Origin: Vandiemenella viatica | Taxonomy: Eukaryota; Arthropoda; Insecta; Orthoptera; Morabidae | Assembly: GCA_031002005.1 (NCBI GenBank) | Contig: JARYHS010013630.1 | Location: 238,459,539-238,523,538, forward strand | Length of the DNA stretch: 64,000 nt | Direction of reading: 5' to 3' | In this document: positions 11,319 through 20,552 of the stretch, piece by piece | Layout: each line of letters begins with the position of its first letter | Position numbering within the stretch: the first letter of the stretch is position 1 | Made by a program: the position numbers and the translations under genes | The notes under the pieces: generated by a model | What the model was told of the DNA's origin: nothing | What the model saw: the letters and a program-made list of their open reading frames with translations, nothing else | The model's database searches: none

Positions 11319-14300
11319 TTAGATCTTTATGTTTGTGTCTTGCAAGAAGCGGATGATTGCATTGTAGACCTGTATATTTTTTGATTGTAGAATGGTAATT
11401 AGGTTCGCTGGGAAACTAACCGATAGCTGTTGTAATTGTTTGTATAGTCGCTTACGTTGAGCTTGGTATTGCGAACATGAAAGTATGATGTGGTTAAGAT
11501 CTGAGGTCTCTTGATCAAAAGTGCATGTCGGGGAGTTAATTATTCGGAGGCGGGCATAAATGTTGTGGATAGCACCCGTGTCCTAATCTCATTCTAATGA
11601 TTGTTGTTATGTGTCTTCTTGCTATATTGAATTTTTTAAACCACGGTGTCCTTGGTATTGTTGGTTGAACTGCTGCATAATGTTTCCCTTTTAGTAGCTG
11701 TGTCTGGGCCCAGTCTTCATTCCACTTACTGTATGCCTTCCTGGTAACGAGTTGTATAAAATCGGTCCAAGGTAACTGAATGCCTAAGAAGTTCCCCTCA
11801 TTAATACTCTGTTTCGCAGCTGATCGACGGCTTCGTTGTACAGTATTCCTGTGTGACCTTTGATCCAAAGGAAATGGACTTGTATACTTGTTGAATATGC
11901 TTCTGAGACGAGTTTGATAATTCCATATAGGTACTGGTGCATCTTCGTATTGCGTACTGCGGTTTGTAATTTTTGGAAGCACACTCTTGGCGTCAGTGAG
12001 TATAGGATCTAGCAAATTGTTGTCTAACCCATACTGATTGCTGCGCAGATTGCTAGGGTTTCTGCTGTGAATATTGACGTCTCTGCATGTAATGCTGTTT
12101 GTCCGTAGCATTGGTGGAAGGACAATAATAGGCGTATCCAACTCCTTCCATGGTTTTAGATCCATCAGTGTATATGTGGGTGTAATTAGGCCAGGTTACT
12201 TTTAGGAAGTGTGAAAGTGCTGTATTAATGTTTTTATTCCGGATGATATATTCTGGCAAGTAATATATATGAAGTTTTATAAACATAAACTCGTATGGAT
12301 TTAGGAAGCCTGGGATGATGCGGCTTTTTAGTATCAGTGGTCTGATCTTTTCATATTCCTTATGTCCTTCTGCTAATAGGGGCATTCTCCTCACTAAAGA
12401 TGGACCATTATCTTTATTTCCGCTGTACACTTGTGACAGCTTCTTTTGTACTGGATGTTCCTTTAGAGCACTTGTACGGATAAGGTATTTGCTTGTAAGG
12501 AATTCTCGGCGAAGGTGGAGGGGCATTTCTTTTGCTTCTACCAGAAGTGCGTTTGTCGGGCTTGACATCATTGTTCCTAGACATAATCTTATAGCTCTGA
12601 ATTGTACTCTATCCAGTTTTTCTAGAACATATTTTGGTGCATTCCCAAATAAAATACTTCCATAGTCTAGTACTGGGCGTATTAGGGAGCGATATAAGGT
12701 CAGTAAAGTTGTGGGATCTGCTCCCCACCACGTTCGAGTGATAGATCGCATTATGTTTAGTGCTTTCCCCACTTTCATTAGAATGTAATTTATGTGACGG
12801 CTCCATGTTAATTTGCTGTCCAAATAAAGACCGAGTATTTTGGCTGAAGCTTCAATGTGGAAGGTATACGGTCCCAGGCGAATGACTGGTTCCTCGGGAG
12901 CATACCGTTTCTTTGTGAATACCACCACTGACGATTTGGCTAGTGAGAGCTTAAGTCCGTGTTCGGATATCCAGTTGGATAACGCTGTTGCCGCCTCATT
13001 TAACCAACGAAACGTTAATTGCAGCGAAGGCGACATGGTGTAAATGCATATATCGTCGGCGTATTGCACTATTTTAATGTGAATGCCAAAGATTTTTTCA
13101 AGATAAGCGGTGTATATGGCGTATAACAGCGGGCTGAGAATAGATCCTTGAGGTATTCCTTTAGTTTGTTTCCTAGGCCCGAAAAGGGTATTATCTTGTT
13201 TTCGTATAAATATCGTGCGTTGACGGAGCATGTTGTAGATACTTTGACAGTATAATGTGGGAATTCCCAATTCCTGCAGCTTTTTGAGCAGTATTGTTGG
13301 GGTTACATTATCGTACGCACCTGATATATCTAGGAATATAGCTGTTAAATATCCTTTTCCTGTGAAAGCCTTTTCTATGTCTGTGGTTAGGAGGGTAAGG
13401 TTATCTAATGTGCAATATCCCTTACGGAAACCAAATTGAGTCTTAGGTAGCAGATTATTGTGTTCCAGCCACCATTCTAGTCGTTGTTTTACTATGCGTT
13501 CAAACGTTTTGGCGACACAGGATGTTAGAGTTATAGGACGATATGACGTAGCCTCATTGGGTTTTTTCCCCGGCTTTAAAATGGGTACAATAATATGCGT
13601 AGTCCAATCTTCGGGAATATTTCCTGACATCCCAATTGTGTTAAAGAGCTGGAGGAGCAGTTGTTTCGCATTACATGGCAAATTTGCAATCATACTATAG
13701 TGGATTCCGTCGTACCCTGGTGCTGTATTTGTTGATTTTTTGAGGGCAATTTCTAATTCGTTTGCTTTGAAGGGTAGCAGGAAGCATGGAGGAAGCGCTC
13801 CAGTGAAAGGCTCTTGTAGTGGCGCTGGAGGCGATGCTACCGAAGGTGGAGCAATAATATCTGCAAATTCTTCGGTCCAGCAATATAGGGAGTGTGTCGG
13901 AATTTGTTTCTTTTTAAATTTGTTTATGGTTGCCCATACTTTTGATAGTGGCGTTTCTTTTGAGATTTTGGAACAGTAATTTTTCCAACTTTCCTTTTTC
14001 TGGTGTTTTAATGTCCGTTTTACAGCAGCGTCGACCTTTTTGTAACCAATAAAATTTTCCCAGGTTGGAGACTGCTTATAATATTTCAACGCCAGTTTTC
14101 GCTTTGCTATCATCCTTCCACATTCAGGGTTCCACCATGGAACTATTATTCCTCTTGGGTGATTTACAGCTTTCTTTTGCGGGATGGCGAGATGGGCAGC
14201 TTTATTGATGCAATTAATGAAAGTGTTATATTTCTCTATTTCTGGGAGAGAGCTTGGAATATCATTAGTTTCCTTTTCCATGATTTCCTTGTATCTGCTC

Positions 14301-14990
14301 CAATCCGCTTTATTTAAGTTCCATTTGGAGCAAGGTTTGTATGGCGGAAGGTTAGTTGGGTTTATGGCGATATCTCTATGGGAAAATGGTTGGAACCCAA
14401 TGTGCATGAAAGAACTCGCCAGCTGAACTCCGAGGAAAGTGAAGATGAACAGAGGGTAAGGTCTATAGCAGACTTACGTTGTCCTGGCAGCGGGAGTACC
14501 GTTGCCGATCCGTCGTTTAGGATAAATAGCTCTTGTTCTTCTATTAGGTCCAATAGAATCCTTCCTTTGGTATCTGTTATCTCGCAGCCCCATACTGTAT
14601 TGTGCGCATTAAAATCGCCGCAGATTATTAGCGGGTGCTCCAGCTGTTGCATAAGGTTGCGCCATTCGTGCTCTGGAATGTTGTTCCTTGGTGGACAGTA
14701 CAGTGAGACTATGGTAATTTCCTGCCGGTTTATCTTCACTCTGGCTGCTATTGCTTGAAAGGCTTCTATATGGGTGTGATCTATGCTGATCGCTGTATGA
14801 GGTATTGAGTTCCCGATTAGGATCGCGACACCTCCCCAGCCATCTTCGCGGTCATTGCGGTATAAGGTATATGATGGGAAGGAAATATTCCTGTCCATCT
14901 TCAGCCAAGTCTCTGATAAAGTTGCAACCGATATGTTTCGTGTACTCAGTGTTCTCATAAATGATTCTTGATTTGCAGTGAGGGAGCGTG
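11319..14990 (-). pseudogene. LINE ORF2: AP endonuclease, reverse transcriptase, RNase H (frameshifted)
   Basis: ORF2 would nick target DNA, copy LINE RNA and remove RNA. The endonuclease part (14958-14362 and a little upstream) shows SETWLK, DREDGWGGVAILI, ICGDFNAHNTVWG and SNHFPIEI. A frameshift near 14370 leads into a 784-codon frame (14407-12053) with the RT palm (GFRKGYCTLDN, FLDISGAYDNV, GIPQGSILSPLL, VQYADDICIY). The RNase H start follows (IYTDGSKT). Further frameshifts near 12.1, 11.95 and 11.83 kb scatter the rest of RNase H (LTDAKSVL; WIKGHTGILYNEAVD). A final block CTF..SDLNHIILSC ends at the TAA at 11319. The distal damage prevents a full protein. Confidence 0.85.
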
Positions 14991-15345
14991 AATTCCACTG
15001 TAATATAGTATTCGCTATCTTCCTTAATTAAAGTTGGGTTTAAAGTTAGGAAGATTAGGCTCTACTAATGTCTCAATAGATTTTCTAATTTCATCTAATT
15101 GTAAGTCCTCAGTTCCACTGTCTTTCATGTATCTCGCCACTGTTATATTAGATTGAAAATTTCTTCTACTATCCTGTTTTTCCCATTTACCATAAGGGTA
15201 GGGTTCACTAGGTTTTGTGCTTTAGGAGTATAGGGGTTGTGGCCAATTGGTGTTGCCGACATTTGTGTTGGATAATACCAATGTTGTCGATAGTCGTTTG
15301 TCCTACTACGTTGCTGAGTTACGCTGCGTTTCTGCCTGTTCACCG

Positions 15346-17094
15346 TTATCCCACGGTTGTTGTGTGTATCGCAGTGACCGCGATGTTCTGTGTTGGATGA
15401 GGTGGTTGCTCTCTGTTATTTGACAGTATTTCGGTCGGACCTTCCTGTATCTCTTCCTGGAATGCTTTTGCAGAATTGTGATTTAGAGAGTGGCTATGTT
15501 GTTGATCTACGTTTTCGTCTACTGGCGTATTCCTTTTATACAGTGGTGGGAATTCCATTCTACTTTGTAGTAATGGTATATAGGGTGGCTGTCGGGGATG
15601 ACTGGGGGAAACTTTCGATACACAGTTTGCATAAGACATTTTCTTTAGTTGGCCTTCGGCTTCTTTAAGGGACATGTTGTGAAATGTAGCCATTTCGTGT
15701 ACCTTTCTTCTAAATAAATATTCTGGGCAGGTCCGATCTGTGGTCTCGTGTTGACCCTTACAGTTAACACATACTATTTCATTGGATTCACACTGTTGCA
15801 CGGAATGTGGACCTCCGCATCTACCGCAGCGTTGCCCGCTTCTACACTGGGTACTTATGTGATTGAATCTTAAGCATTTATAACATTGTTTGACCGCTGG
15901 GACGTATGGGCTTACTTCACATCTCGTGCCGTATAGGTATACGTATTGCGGTATTTTTTGACTATCAAATGTTAATATGCATGTCTGTAATTTCACAATT
16001 GATAATGAGTCGTTTCGTACAACGCGCTTTGTTATTCTTTTAACACTGGTTACTTTTACTGGGGATTCAATGTCTGCCATAATCTCTGCTTCGTTTAGAG
16101 TCATGTCTACTCCTCGGATAACACCCTGCTTTTTGACTAGAAATGTGGGGATATATGCTTCTAGGTTTCTATTTTTAAATACTGCCGACTGAACTAACTT
16201 ATTGGCTACTGAGTAGTCATCTACTTCGATTTTAATTCTATTCTTCCCTGACGGGGTAATGTTTACAACATGCCCCTTTGCTTCCGGAATGTTGGTATGC
16301 ACCAGCTTTCCAATACTCATTGGGTGTAGCTTGCCTAAATTACGATCTTTACTTTCGACATACAGGTCATAAGGACCCGGATCGGAAGGCTTGAAATAAT
16401 TTACTGATTTAGAAATAACTGGAGGCTTACTCGTGTCATGTGTTGATTCCGTCTGGCTGGTTGATGCTTGATGGGAGGCTGCATTGATCAGGGGAGGTGC
16501 TGTCATCTCCATATCTACGACGGTCCGGTTGGCCTCTTCTTCTACTGCAAATCTTTTCTCTGCTGCTTCGGACGTGGATTCGCAAGCTCGCTTCCTGGGA
16601 GTTCTTGTAGCCTCATCCTCTTCCAATCTGCCATCCTCTGCGATGTCCATGACTACCGTTTCATCCATCAGCTGATTTGTTTTAACTACAGTTGCTTCTG
16701 CTCTACCTGTCGTCTGGTGGGTGTTTATACCGGGAGTCGTCGTGGGGTCGAGCGGCGAAGTACTACACGGCCCCTCGCCCGTCTCCGGTATCTGATGTTG
16801 CTGCTGCTGCGTTTGTTGTTGATGTTGTTGTTGCTGCTGCTGTTGTTGCTGCTGTTGTTGTTGCAGATGCTGTATGTACTGCTGTTGTATGTGCTGTTGC
16901 TGGGGTTGCTGTTGTTGCTCCTTCGCTATGGTGGCTGGGGTATGTATTGGCTCCCCCATGCTGTTGGCTGCCTGAAACTGTGTTACTTCGTTGGTAGTAA
17001 GATTCACCGGTTGCGTTTGCAAGGTTACGTTACTGGAATATATTGTCTCTAAGGCTGTCTTAATTGTCTGCCCCGTGTCTAGCGGGACAGACAT
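15346..17094 (-). CDS. LINE ORF1, gag-like RNA-binding protein with poly-Gln and three zinc knuckles
   Basis: Intact 582-codon frame from ATG at 17094 (a five-codon longer GTG version begins at 17109). The protein should coat LINE RNA. An N-terminal Gln-rich tract (about residues 58-105, DNA about 16780-16930) is encoded by mixed CAG/CAA codons. A central acidic and Lys/Arg-rich linker follows. Around residues 410-465 come three Cys/His knuckles: CYKCLRFNHISTQC (CX2CX4HX4C), CGRCGGPHSVQQC, and CVNCKGQH with a later Cys. Ahead of them lies a domain resembling the PRE_C2HC/gag pre-knuckle region. It precedes ORF2 by a few hundred bases. The frame is unbroken, in contrast with ORF2. Confidence 0.9.
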   Translation of the reverse strand: MSVPLDTGQTIKTALETIYSSNVTLQTQPVNLTTNEVTQFQAANSMGEPIHTPATIAKEQQQQPQQQHIQQQYIQHLQQQQQQQQQQQQQHQQQTQQQQHQIPETGEGPCSTSPLDPTTTPGINTHQTTGRAEATVVKTNQLMDETVVMDIAEDGRLEEDEATRTPRKRACESTSEAAEKRFAVEEEANRTVVDMEMTAPPLINAASHQASTSQTESTHDTSKPPVISKSVNYFKPSDPGPYDLYVESKDRNLGKLHPMSIGKLVHTNIPEAKGHVVNITPSGKNRIKIEVDDYSVANKLVQSAVFKNRNLEAYIPTFLVKKQGVIRGVDMTLNEAEIMADIESPVKVTSVKRITKRVVRNDSLSIVKLQTCILTFDSQKIPQYVYLYGTRCEVSPYVPAVKQCYKCLRFNHISTQCRSGQRCGRCGGPHSVQQCESNEIVCVNCKGQHETTDRTCPEYLFRRKVHEMATFHNMSLKEAEGQLKKMSYANCVSKVSPSHPRQPPYIPLLQSRMEFPPLYKRNTPVDENVDQQHSHSLNHNSAKAFQEEIQEGPTEILSNNREQPPHPTQNIAVTAIHTTTVG

Positions 17095-18018
17095 TTTCGG
17101 TTGCACCACTGATTTGTCTATTTGTTTTCTGTTAGGTTTCTCGTTAGATTCTAAAATATAACTGTTTCACTCCGGGATTCACACTCCTCGTAGACTCACT
17201 AAGTAAACAACTCGACTAGCAATCGCACTCGCGGGCCGCTGTTTGAGGAAGTTACTTCCTCGGCTGCTCGGGAGGAACTGTACACTTGTTATTGCAATGT
17301 TTCATAAAACTTGTAGCAGCTGGAAAGCTTCATCTCCTACAAATACGGAGGACTTTTTTTTTTTTAAAAAAATTAGTATTCAGCAATTCATCTGGATTTG
17401 GAATCTGCAACTGATTATTTTCAAACAAATTCCAAAATGTTGTATTTTTAATCAATTCTCCATCTGACGCTCTGCAATTTGTACCGACATCAACCGTAAT
17501 AAATTCATAATTTGCACTGGCTATAATCATTCAAACATTTTATGTTCTGTGAGCAGGAATTTATTGTAATCATCTGGTTCCTTGTGCGATATTTCTCTCT
17601 TAATTTCAATCATTCTCTAAACCAACACCTACTACTTTTTTTTTCCTTGACACACAGTGCTAGAGTCAACGCAAAAAATGCGTTGTCTTTATTCCTCATT
17701 GCGGCACGCGTCACGTTCCGACAAGGCAACAATCGAAACTAAAGGCAAGTTTGACAAATTTGTTTGATCTCAGGTTTGAGCGTTTGCGCTGTTGTTTGAT
17801 GAAAACGTAATGTTTGACCAACAAATTTGTCAAATAAATTTGATCGTCTACAGGCACCTTTAAACAGCTCTCGTCTTACAGCGCCAAGCAACTCATTGAA
17901 AGAGGACTGAGATATCCTCGTAAAGTTAAAAAACTTTTCATCCCCAATTTTCAATTGGGGCCACAGGGCATAAAAAAACCTTTTTCACTCCAAATAGTGT
18001 TTGAAGGGCAGCAAATTT

Positions 18019-18138
18019 ATGTCGCGGGGACCTACTTATTTTTTTTAGCTCCACTGCTGCTCTGGAGGACGACAATGGGTGATAAATGTACGGTGGCGAC
18101 ACTCGGGTGGAAACTGTGAGGGAGAGGGTGGGGGCAAC
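18019..18138. repeat. Left copy of sequence duplicated across the assembly gap
   Basis: Nearly the same 120 bases reappear at 19139-19262 on the other side of the N run, with only a few substitutions (for example CCACTG against CCTTTG, AATGTACGG against AACGGACGG). Confidence 0.85.
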
Positions 18139-19138
18139 NNNNNNNNNNNNNNNNNNNNNNNNNNNNNNNNNNNNNNNNNNNNNNNNNNNNNNNNNNNNNN
18201 NNNNNNNNNNNNNNNNNNNNNNNNNNNNNNNNNNNNNNNNNNNNNNNNNNNNNNNNNNNNNNNNNNNNNNNNNNNNNNNNNNNNNNNNNNNNNNNNNNNN
18301 NNNNNNNNNNNNNNNNNNNNNNNNNNNNNNNNNNNNNNNNNNNNNNNNNNNNNNNNNNNNNNNNNNNNNNNNNNNNNNNNNNNNNNNNNNNNNNNNNNNN
18401 NNNNNNNNNNNNNNNNNNNNNNNNNNNNNNNNNNNNNNNNNNNNNNNNNNNNNNNNNNNNNNNNNNNNNNNNNNNNNNNNNNNNNNNNNNNNNNNNNNNN
18501 NNNNNNNNNNNNNNNNNNNNNNNNNNNNNNNNNNNNNNNNNNNNNNNNNNNNNNNNNNNNNNNNNNNNNNNNNNNNNNNNNNNNNNNNNNNNNNNNNNNN
18601 NNNNNNNNNNNNNNNNNNNNNNNNNNNNNNNNNNNNNNNNNNNNNNNNNNNNNNNNNNNNNNNNNNNNNNNNNNNNNNNNNNNNNNNNNNNNNNNNNNNN
18701 NNNNNNNNNNNNNNNNNNNNNNNNNNNNNNNNNNNNNNNNNNNNNNNNNNNNNNNNNNNNNNNNNNNNNNNNNNNNNNNNNNNNNNNNNNNNNNNNNNNN
18801 NNNNNNNNNNNNNNNNNNNNNNNNNNNNNNNNNNNNNNNNNNNNNNNNNNNNNNNNNNNNNNNNNNNNNNNNNNNNNNNNNNNNNNNNNNNNNNNNNNNN
18901 NNNNNNNNNNNNNNNNNNNNNNNNNNNNNNNNNNNNNNNNNNNNNNNNNNNNNNNNNNNNNNNNNNNNNNNNNNNNNNNNNNNNNNNNNNNNNNNNNNNN
19001 NNNNNNNNNNNNNNNNNNNNNNNNNNNNNNNNNNNNNNNNNNNNNNNNNNNNNNNNNNNNNNNNNNNNNNNNNNNNNNNNNNNNNNNNNNNNNNNNNNNN
19101 NNNNNNNNNNNNNNNNNNNNNNNNNNNNNNNNNNNNNN
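18139..19138. other. Assembly gap, exactly 1,000 N
   Basis: A round-number run of N, so a placeholder and not a measured length. The open frames that cross it are artefacts. The flanks are near-identical to each other. Confidence 0.98.
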
Positions 19139-19262
19139 ATTTATGTCGCGGGGACCTACTTATTTTTTTTTAGCTCCTTTGCTGCTCTGGAGGACGACAA
19201 TGGGTGATAAACGGACGGTGGCGACACTCGGGTGGAAACTGTGAGGGAGGGGGTGGGGGCAA
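19139..19262. repeat. Right copy of sequence duplicated across the assembly gap
   Basis: Near-identical to 18019-18138 in direct orientation, ending in the same GGGTGGGGGCAAC block. Confidence 0.85.
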
Positions 19263-20130
19263 CACAATGTTCGAAGGGCGGCCTGTTAGGAAAATTCCTA
19301 GATCCACCACTGATGATTTAGTACCTCTGTGAATACTGAATGCAAACGTTTCTCTCACTGCCTCGTTTATAAAACGGTTGTAGTGAATTACATACAACTA
19401 AGCTGACCCTTTATGAAGTAGAGGGCTCAGCATAGCTGAAGAGGCAGGATCTTTGTTCCTTGTATTCGTCCGGGCCTTGTTGAGGACGGTAATATTACTT
19501 GCAAAGAATGAGTTCAAACTCAATGAATCCATAATATGATGATAACATTTATGACAACATGTCCAACTTCCCGACCGTTAAAACATTTATTATTTTTTCT
19601 CCAGACTTAAGTTCGAAATTTTCTAGAACCTCCAATTATATATTAACAACAGCACAACGGTATACATTTTTCTGCATACTGTTGGTTTTAACATGTTTTA
19701 ATGAGATTCATATGCATCCCCTTTCTGCTGTTCTGGGCTGTATCAAATATACAAATAAATATTAGCTTTATGCATTTAATTTCCATTATTGTTCTTTTAT
19801 TCATTTCTAAAGATACTAATCAGCAATACTTAGCCATTCTTTTAATGCTGGTTGCATTACTAGACCGCATCGACGTGTTCCGTTCTTACATTTTCGTATT
19901 CGTGGATAATGTCTGTTCACACATTTTCATCTAAAACTGTTTCATATATTTCTTTTGGACTATGTACAAACTCAAGACATTTTAAAGTAATAGATGCACC
20001 TAGTTAGAAAATTCCTTTTCTGGCATATTACAGATGAATAGAAGAGCAGATTGGGACAAATTCATATGCAGACAAATATTCAACTAAAATTTAAAATAAA
20101 AATTTAATGTGGGCGGTAGTACGATGTCCG
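19263..20130. other. No recognised feature
   Basis: AT-rich DNA with short, unconvincing open frames. I see no gene or repeat that can be supported. Confidence 0.4.
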
Positions 20131-20342
20131 TTTCTTAGCTTCTGGCTTTACGCCTCGTAAACATCGAATTCATCAGAGGCGGGAAAGGACTGGACATAAA
20201 GAACGGAAGGAATTCAGACCATAGCCTTTTTGAGGAAACATCCCGGCATTCTCCTGGAGTGATTTGTGGATACTATGGAAAATCCAAATCTGGATGCCCG
20301 GACGGGGATTCGCACCCTTGTCCTCCTGAATGCGAGGCCTGA
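20131..20342 (-). mobile_element. tRNA-derived SINE, minus copy
   Basis: Read on the minus strand: a tRNA-like head ending with GCGAGGCC, a box-B-like stretch (GTGCGAATCCCCGTCC), then the family body (GGAGTGATTTG equivalents, GGGATG, GGAATTC) and the 3' end CGAGGCGTAAAGCCAGAAGC. It faces the next SINE head to head. Confidence 0.75.
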
Positions 20343-20346
20343 GCAG

Positions 20347-20552
20347 CAACGCTCTGGCCTCGCATTCGGCAGGACCTGGGTTTGAATCCCCGTCCGGCCA
20401 TCGAGATTTGGGTTTCCCATGGTTTCCAAATCACTTCAGGTGAATGCCGGGATGGTTCCTTCAAAGAGGTCATGGCCGAATTCCTTCCAATTCCTTGTCT
20501 TCTAATGACCACGACATCGACGGGATGTGAAGCCAGGGGGAAAAAAAATAGT
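20347..20552 (+). mobile_element. tRNA-derived SINE, plus copy
   Basis: Starts with CTGGCCTCGCATTCGG, has box B GGTTTGAATCCCCG, the conserved body (GATTTGGGTTTCCCATGG, AATGCCGGGATGG, GGCCGAATTCCTTCC) and ends GGATGTGAAGCCAGGGGG followed by an A-rich tail. It is the inverted partner of 20131-20342. Confidence 0.8.

Larger units (their letters stand above)
11066..17281 (-). mobile_element. Full-length non-LTR retrotransposon (I-group-like, with RNase H), TSD ACACTTGTT
   Basis: A 6.2 kb LINE read on the minus strand, with a 5' UTR of about 190 bp, ORF1, ORF2 (endonuclease, RT, RNase H, CCHC-like C-terminus) and an A-rich 3' tail (T-run at 11066). It is flanked by a perfect 9-bp duplication at 11057-11065 and 17282-17290, so the 5' end is complete. 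RNase H downstream of RT together with a gag-like ORF1 fits the I/LOA side of the Jockey superfamily. The clade should be settled by phylogeny. ORF1 is intact, ORF2 carries a few frameshifts. Confidence 0.88.
10830..17530 (-). pseudogene. Harbinger H3 transposase remnant, split by LINE
   Basis: On the minus strand, 17530-17291 encodes ANYEFITVDVGTN, RASDGELIKNT and VFVGDEAF. After the LINE, 11056-10830 continues with FNYRLSRAG and CCHLHNLLI. These are successive HARBI1 blocks in the right order, showing that the LINE jumped between the GDEAF and FNYRLSR blocks. In-frame stops occur (for example after GDEAFQLLQVL). The second catalytic region reads RASDGE in place of the usual SDAG. Inactive. 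Confidence 0.7.
10295..17852 (-). mobile_element. PIF/Harbinger-like element H3, inserted in H2 exon 1 (GGC TSD)
   Basis: Inverted termini are CTGTAGACGATCAAAT at 10295 and ATTTGATCGTCTACA ending at 17852. Flanking GGC occurs at 10292-10294 and 17853-17855. Collapsing them restores the H2 reading frame (LFKGAAQETT). Subterminal DNA at both ends is packed with GTTTGTCAAA/TTTGACAAAC motifs. A minus-strand Harbinger transposase relic lies inside. A LINE (11066-17281) splits it. Without the LINE the element is only about 1.3 kb, so it is internally deleted. The GGC target is unusual for PIF/Harbinger, which normally duplicates TWA. Confidence 0.7.
6985..18000 (-). pseudogene. Harbinger H2 transposase (HARBI1-like), two exons, broken by insertions
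   Basis: Exon 1 shows an N-terminal helical region (FFYALWPQLKIGDEKFFNF, then SSFNELLGAVRRELFK) at about 18000-17856. It continues after removal of H3 as EERLLIGLR at 10294-10227 (donor AAG|GTAAG). Exon 2 starts at 8769 (acceptor TTTTCAG), continuing the conserved LRYLASG. It then reads FPHCIGAKHI (normally AVDGKH-like), ANYQF, YSDSG, IVGDEAFALSEN, FNYRLSRARR and IECCFGIL. A nonsense codon (Y to TAA) follows MFYN near 8506. Frameshifts occur near 8730, near the LTR junction and near the C-terminus. The gene is inactive but alignable. Confidence 0.75.
6954..18138 (-). mobile_element. Older PIF/Harbinger element H2, interrupted by three other elements
   Basis: Reading the minus strand, H2 transposase exon 1 (about 18000-17856, then 10294-10227) joins exon 2 (8769-6985). 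The plus-strand MADF/BESS gene remnant (9029-9919) lies in the transposase intron. H2 is broken by H3 at 10295-17852, by a solo LTR at 7305-8355, and at its C-terminal coding end by H1 (junction at 6950/6951). The remainder should lie beyond the far end of H1, outside the window. The right end is lost in or near the assembly gap at 18139. TIRs were not identified. Confidence 0.7.

Noticed and set aside
12315..14758. Plus-strand frames of 60-126 codons
   Set aside because: They lie antisense to the RT/endonuclease of the LINE and have no family features.
16468..17052. Plus-strand 194-codon Leu-rich frame
   Set aside because: It is the antisense shadow of the CAG/CAA-rich ORF1 on the minus strand.
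18079..19207. Long open frames of about 370 codons
   Set aside because: They consist almost wholly of N translated as X across the 1,000-N gap.
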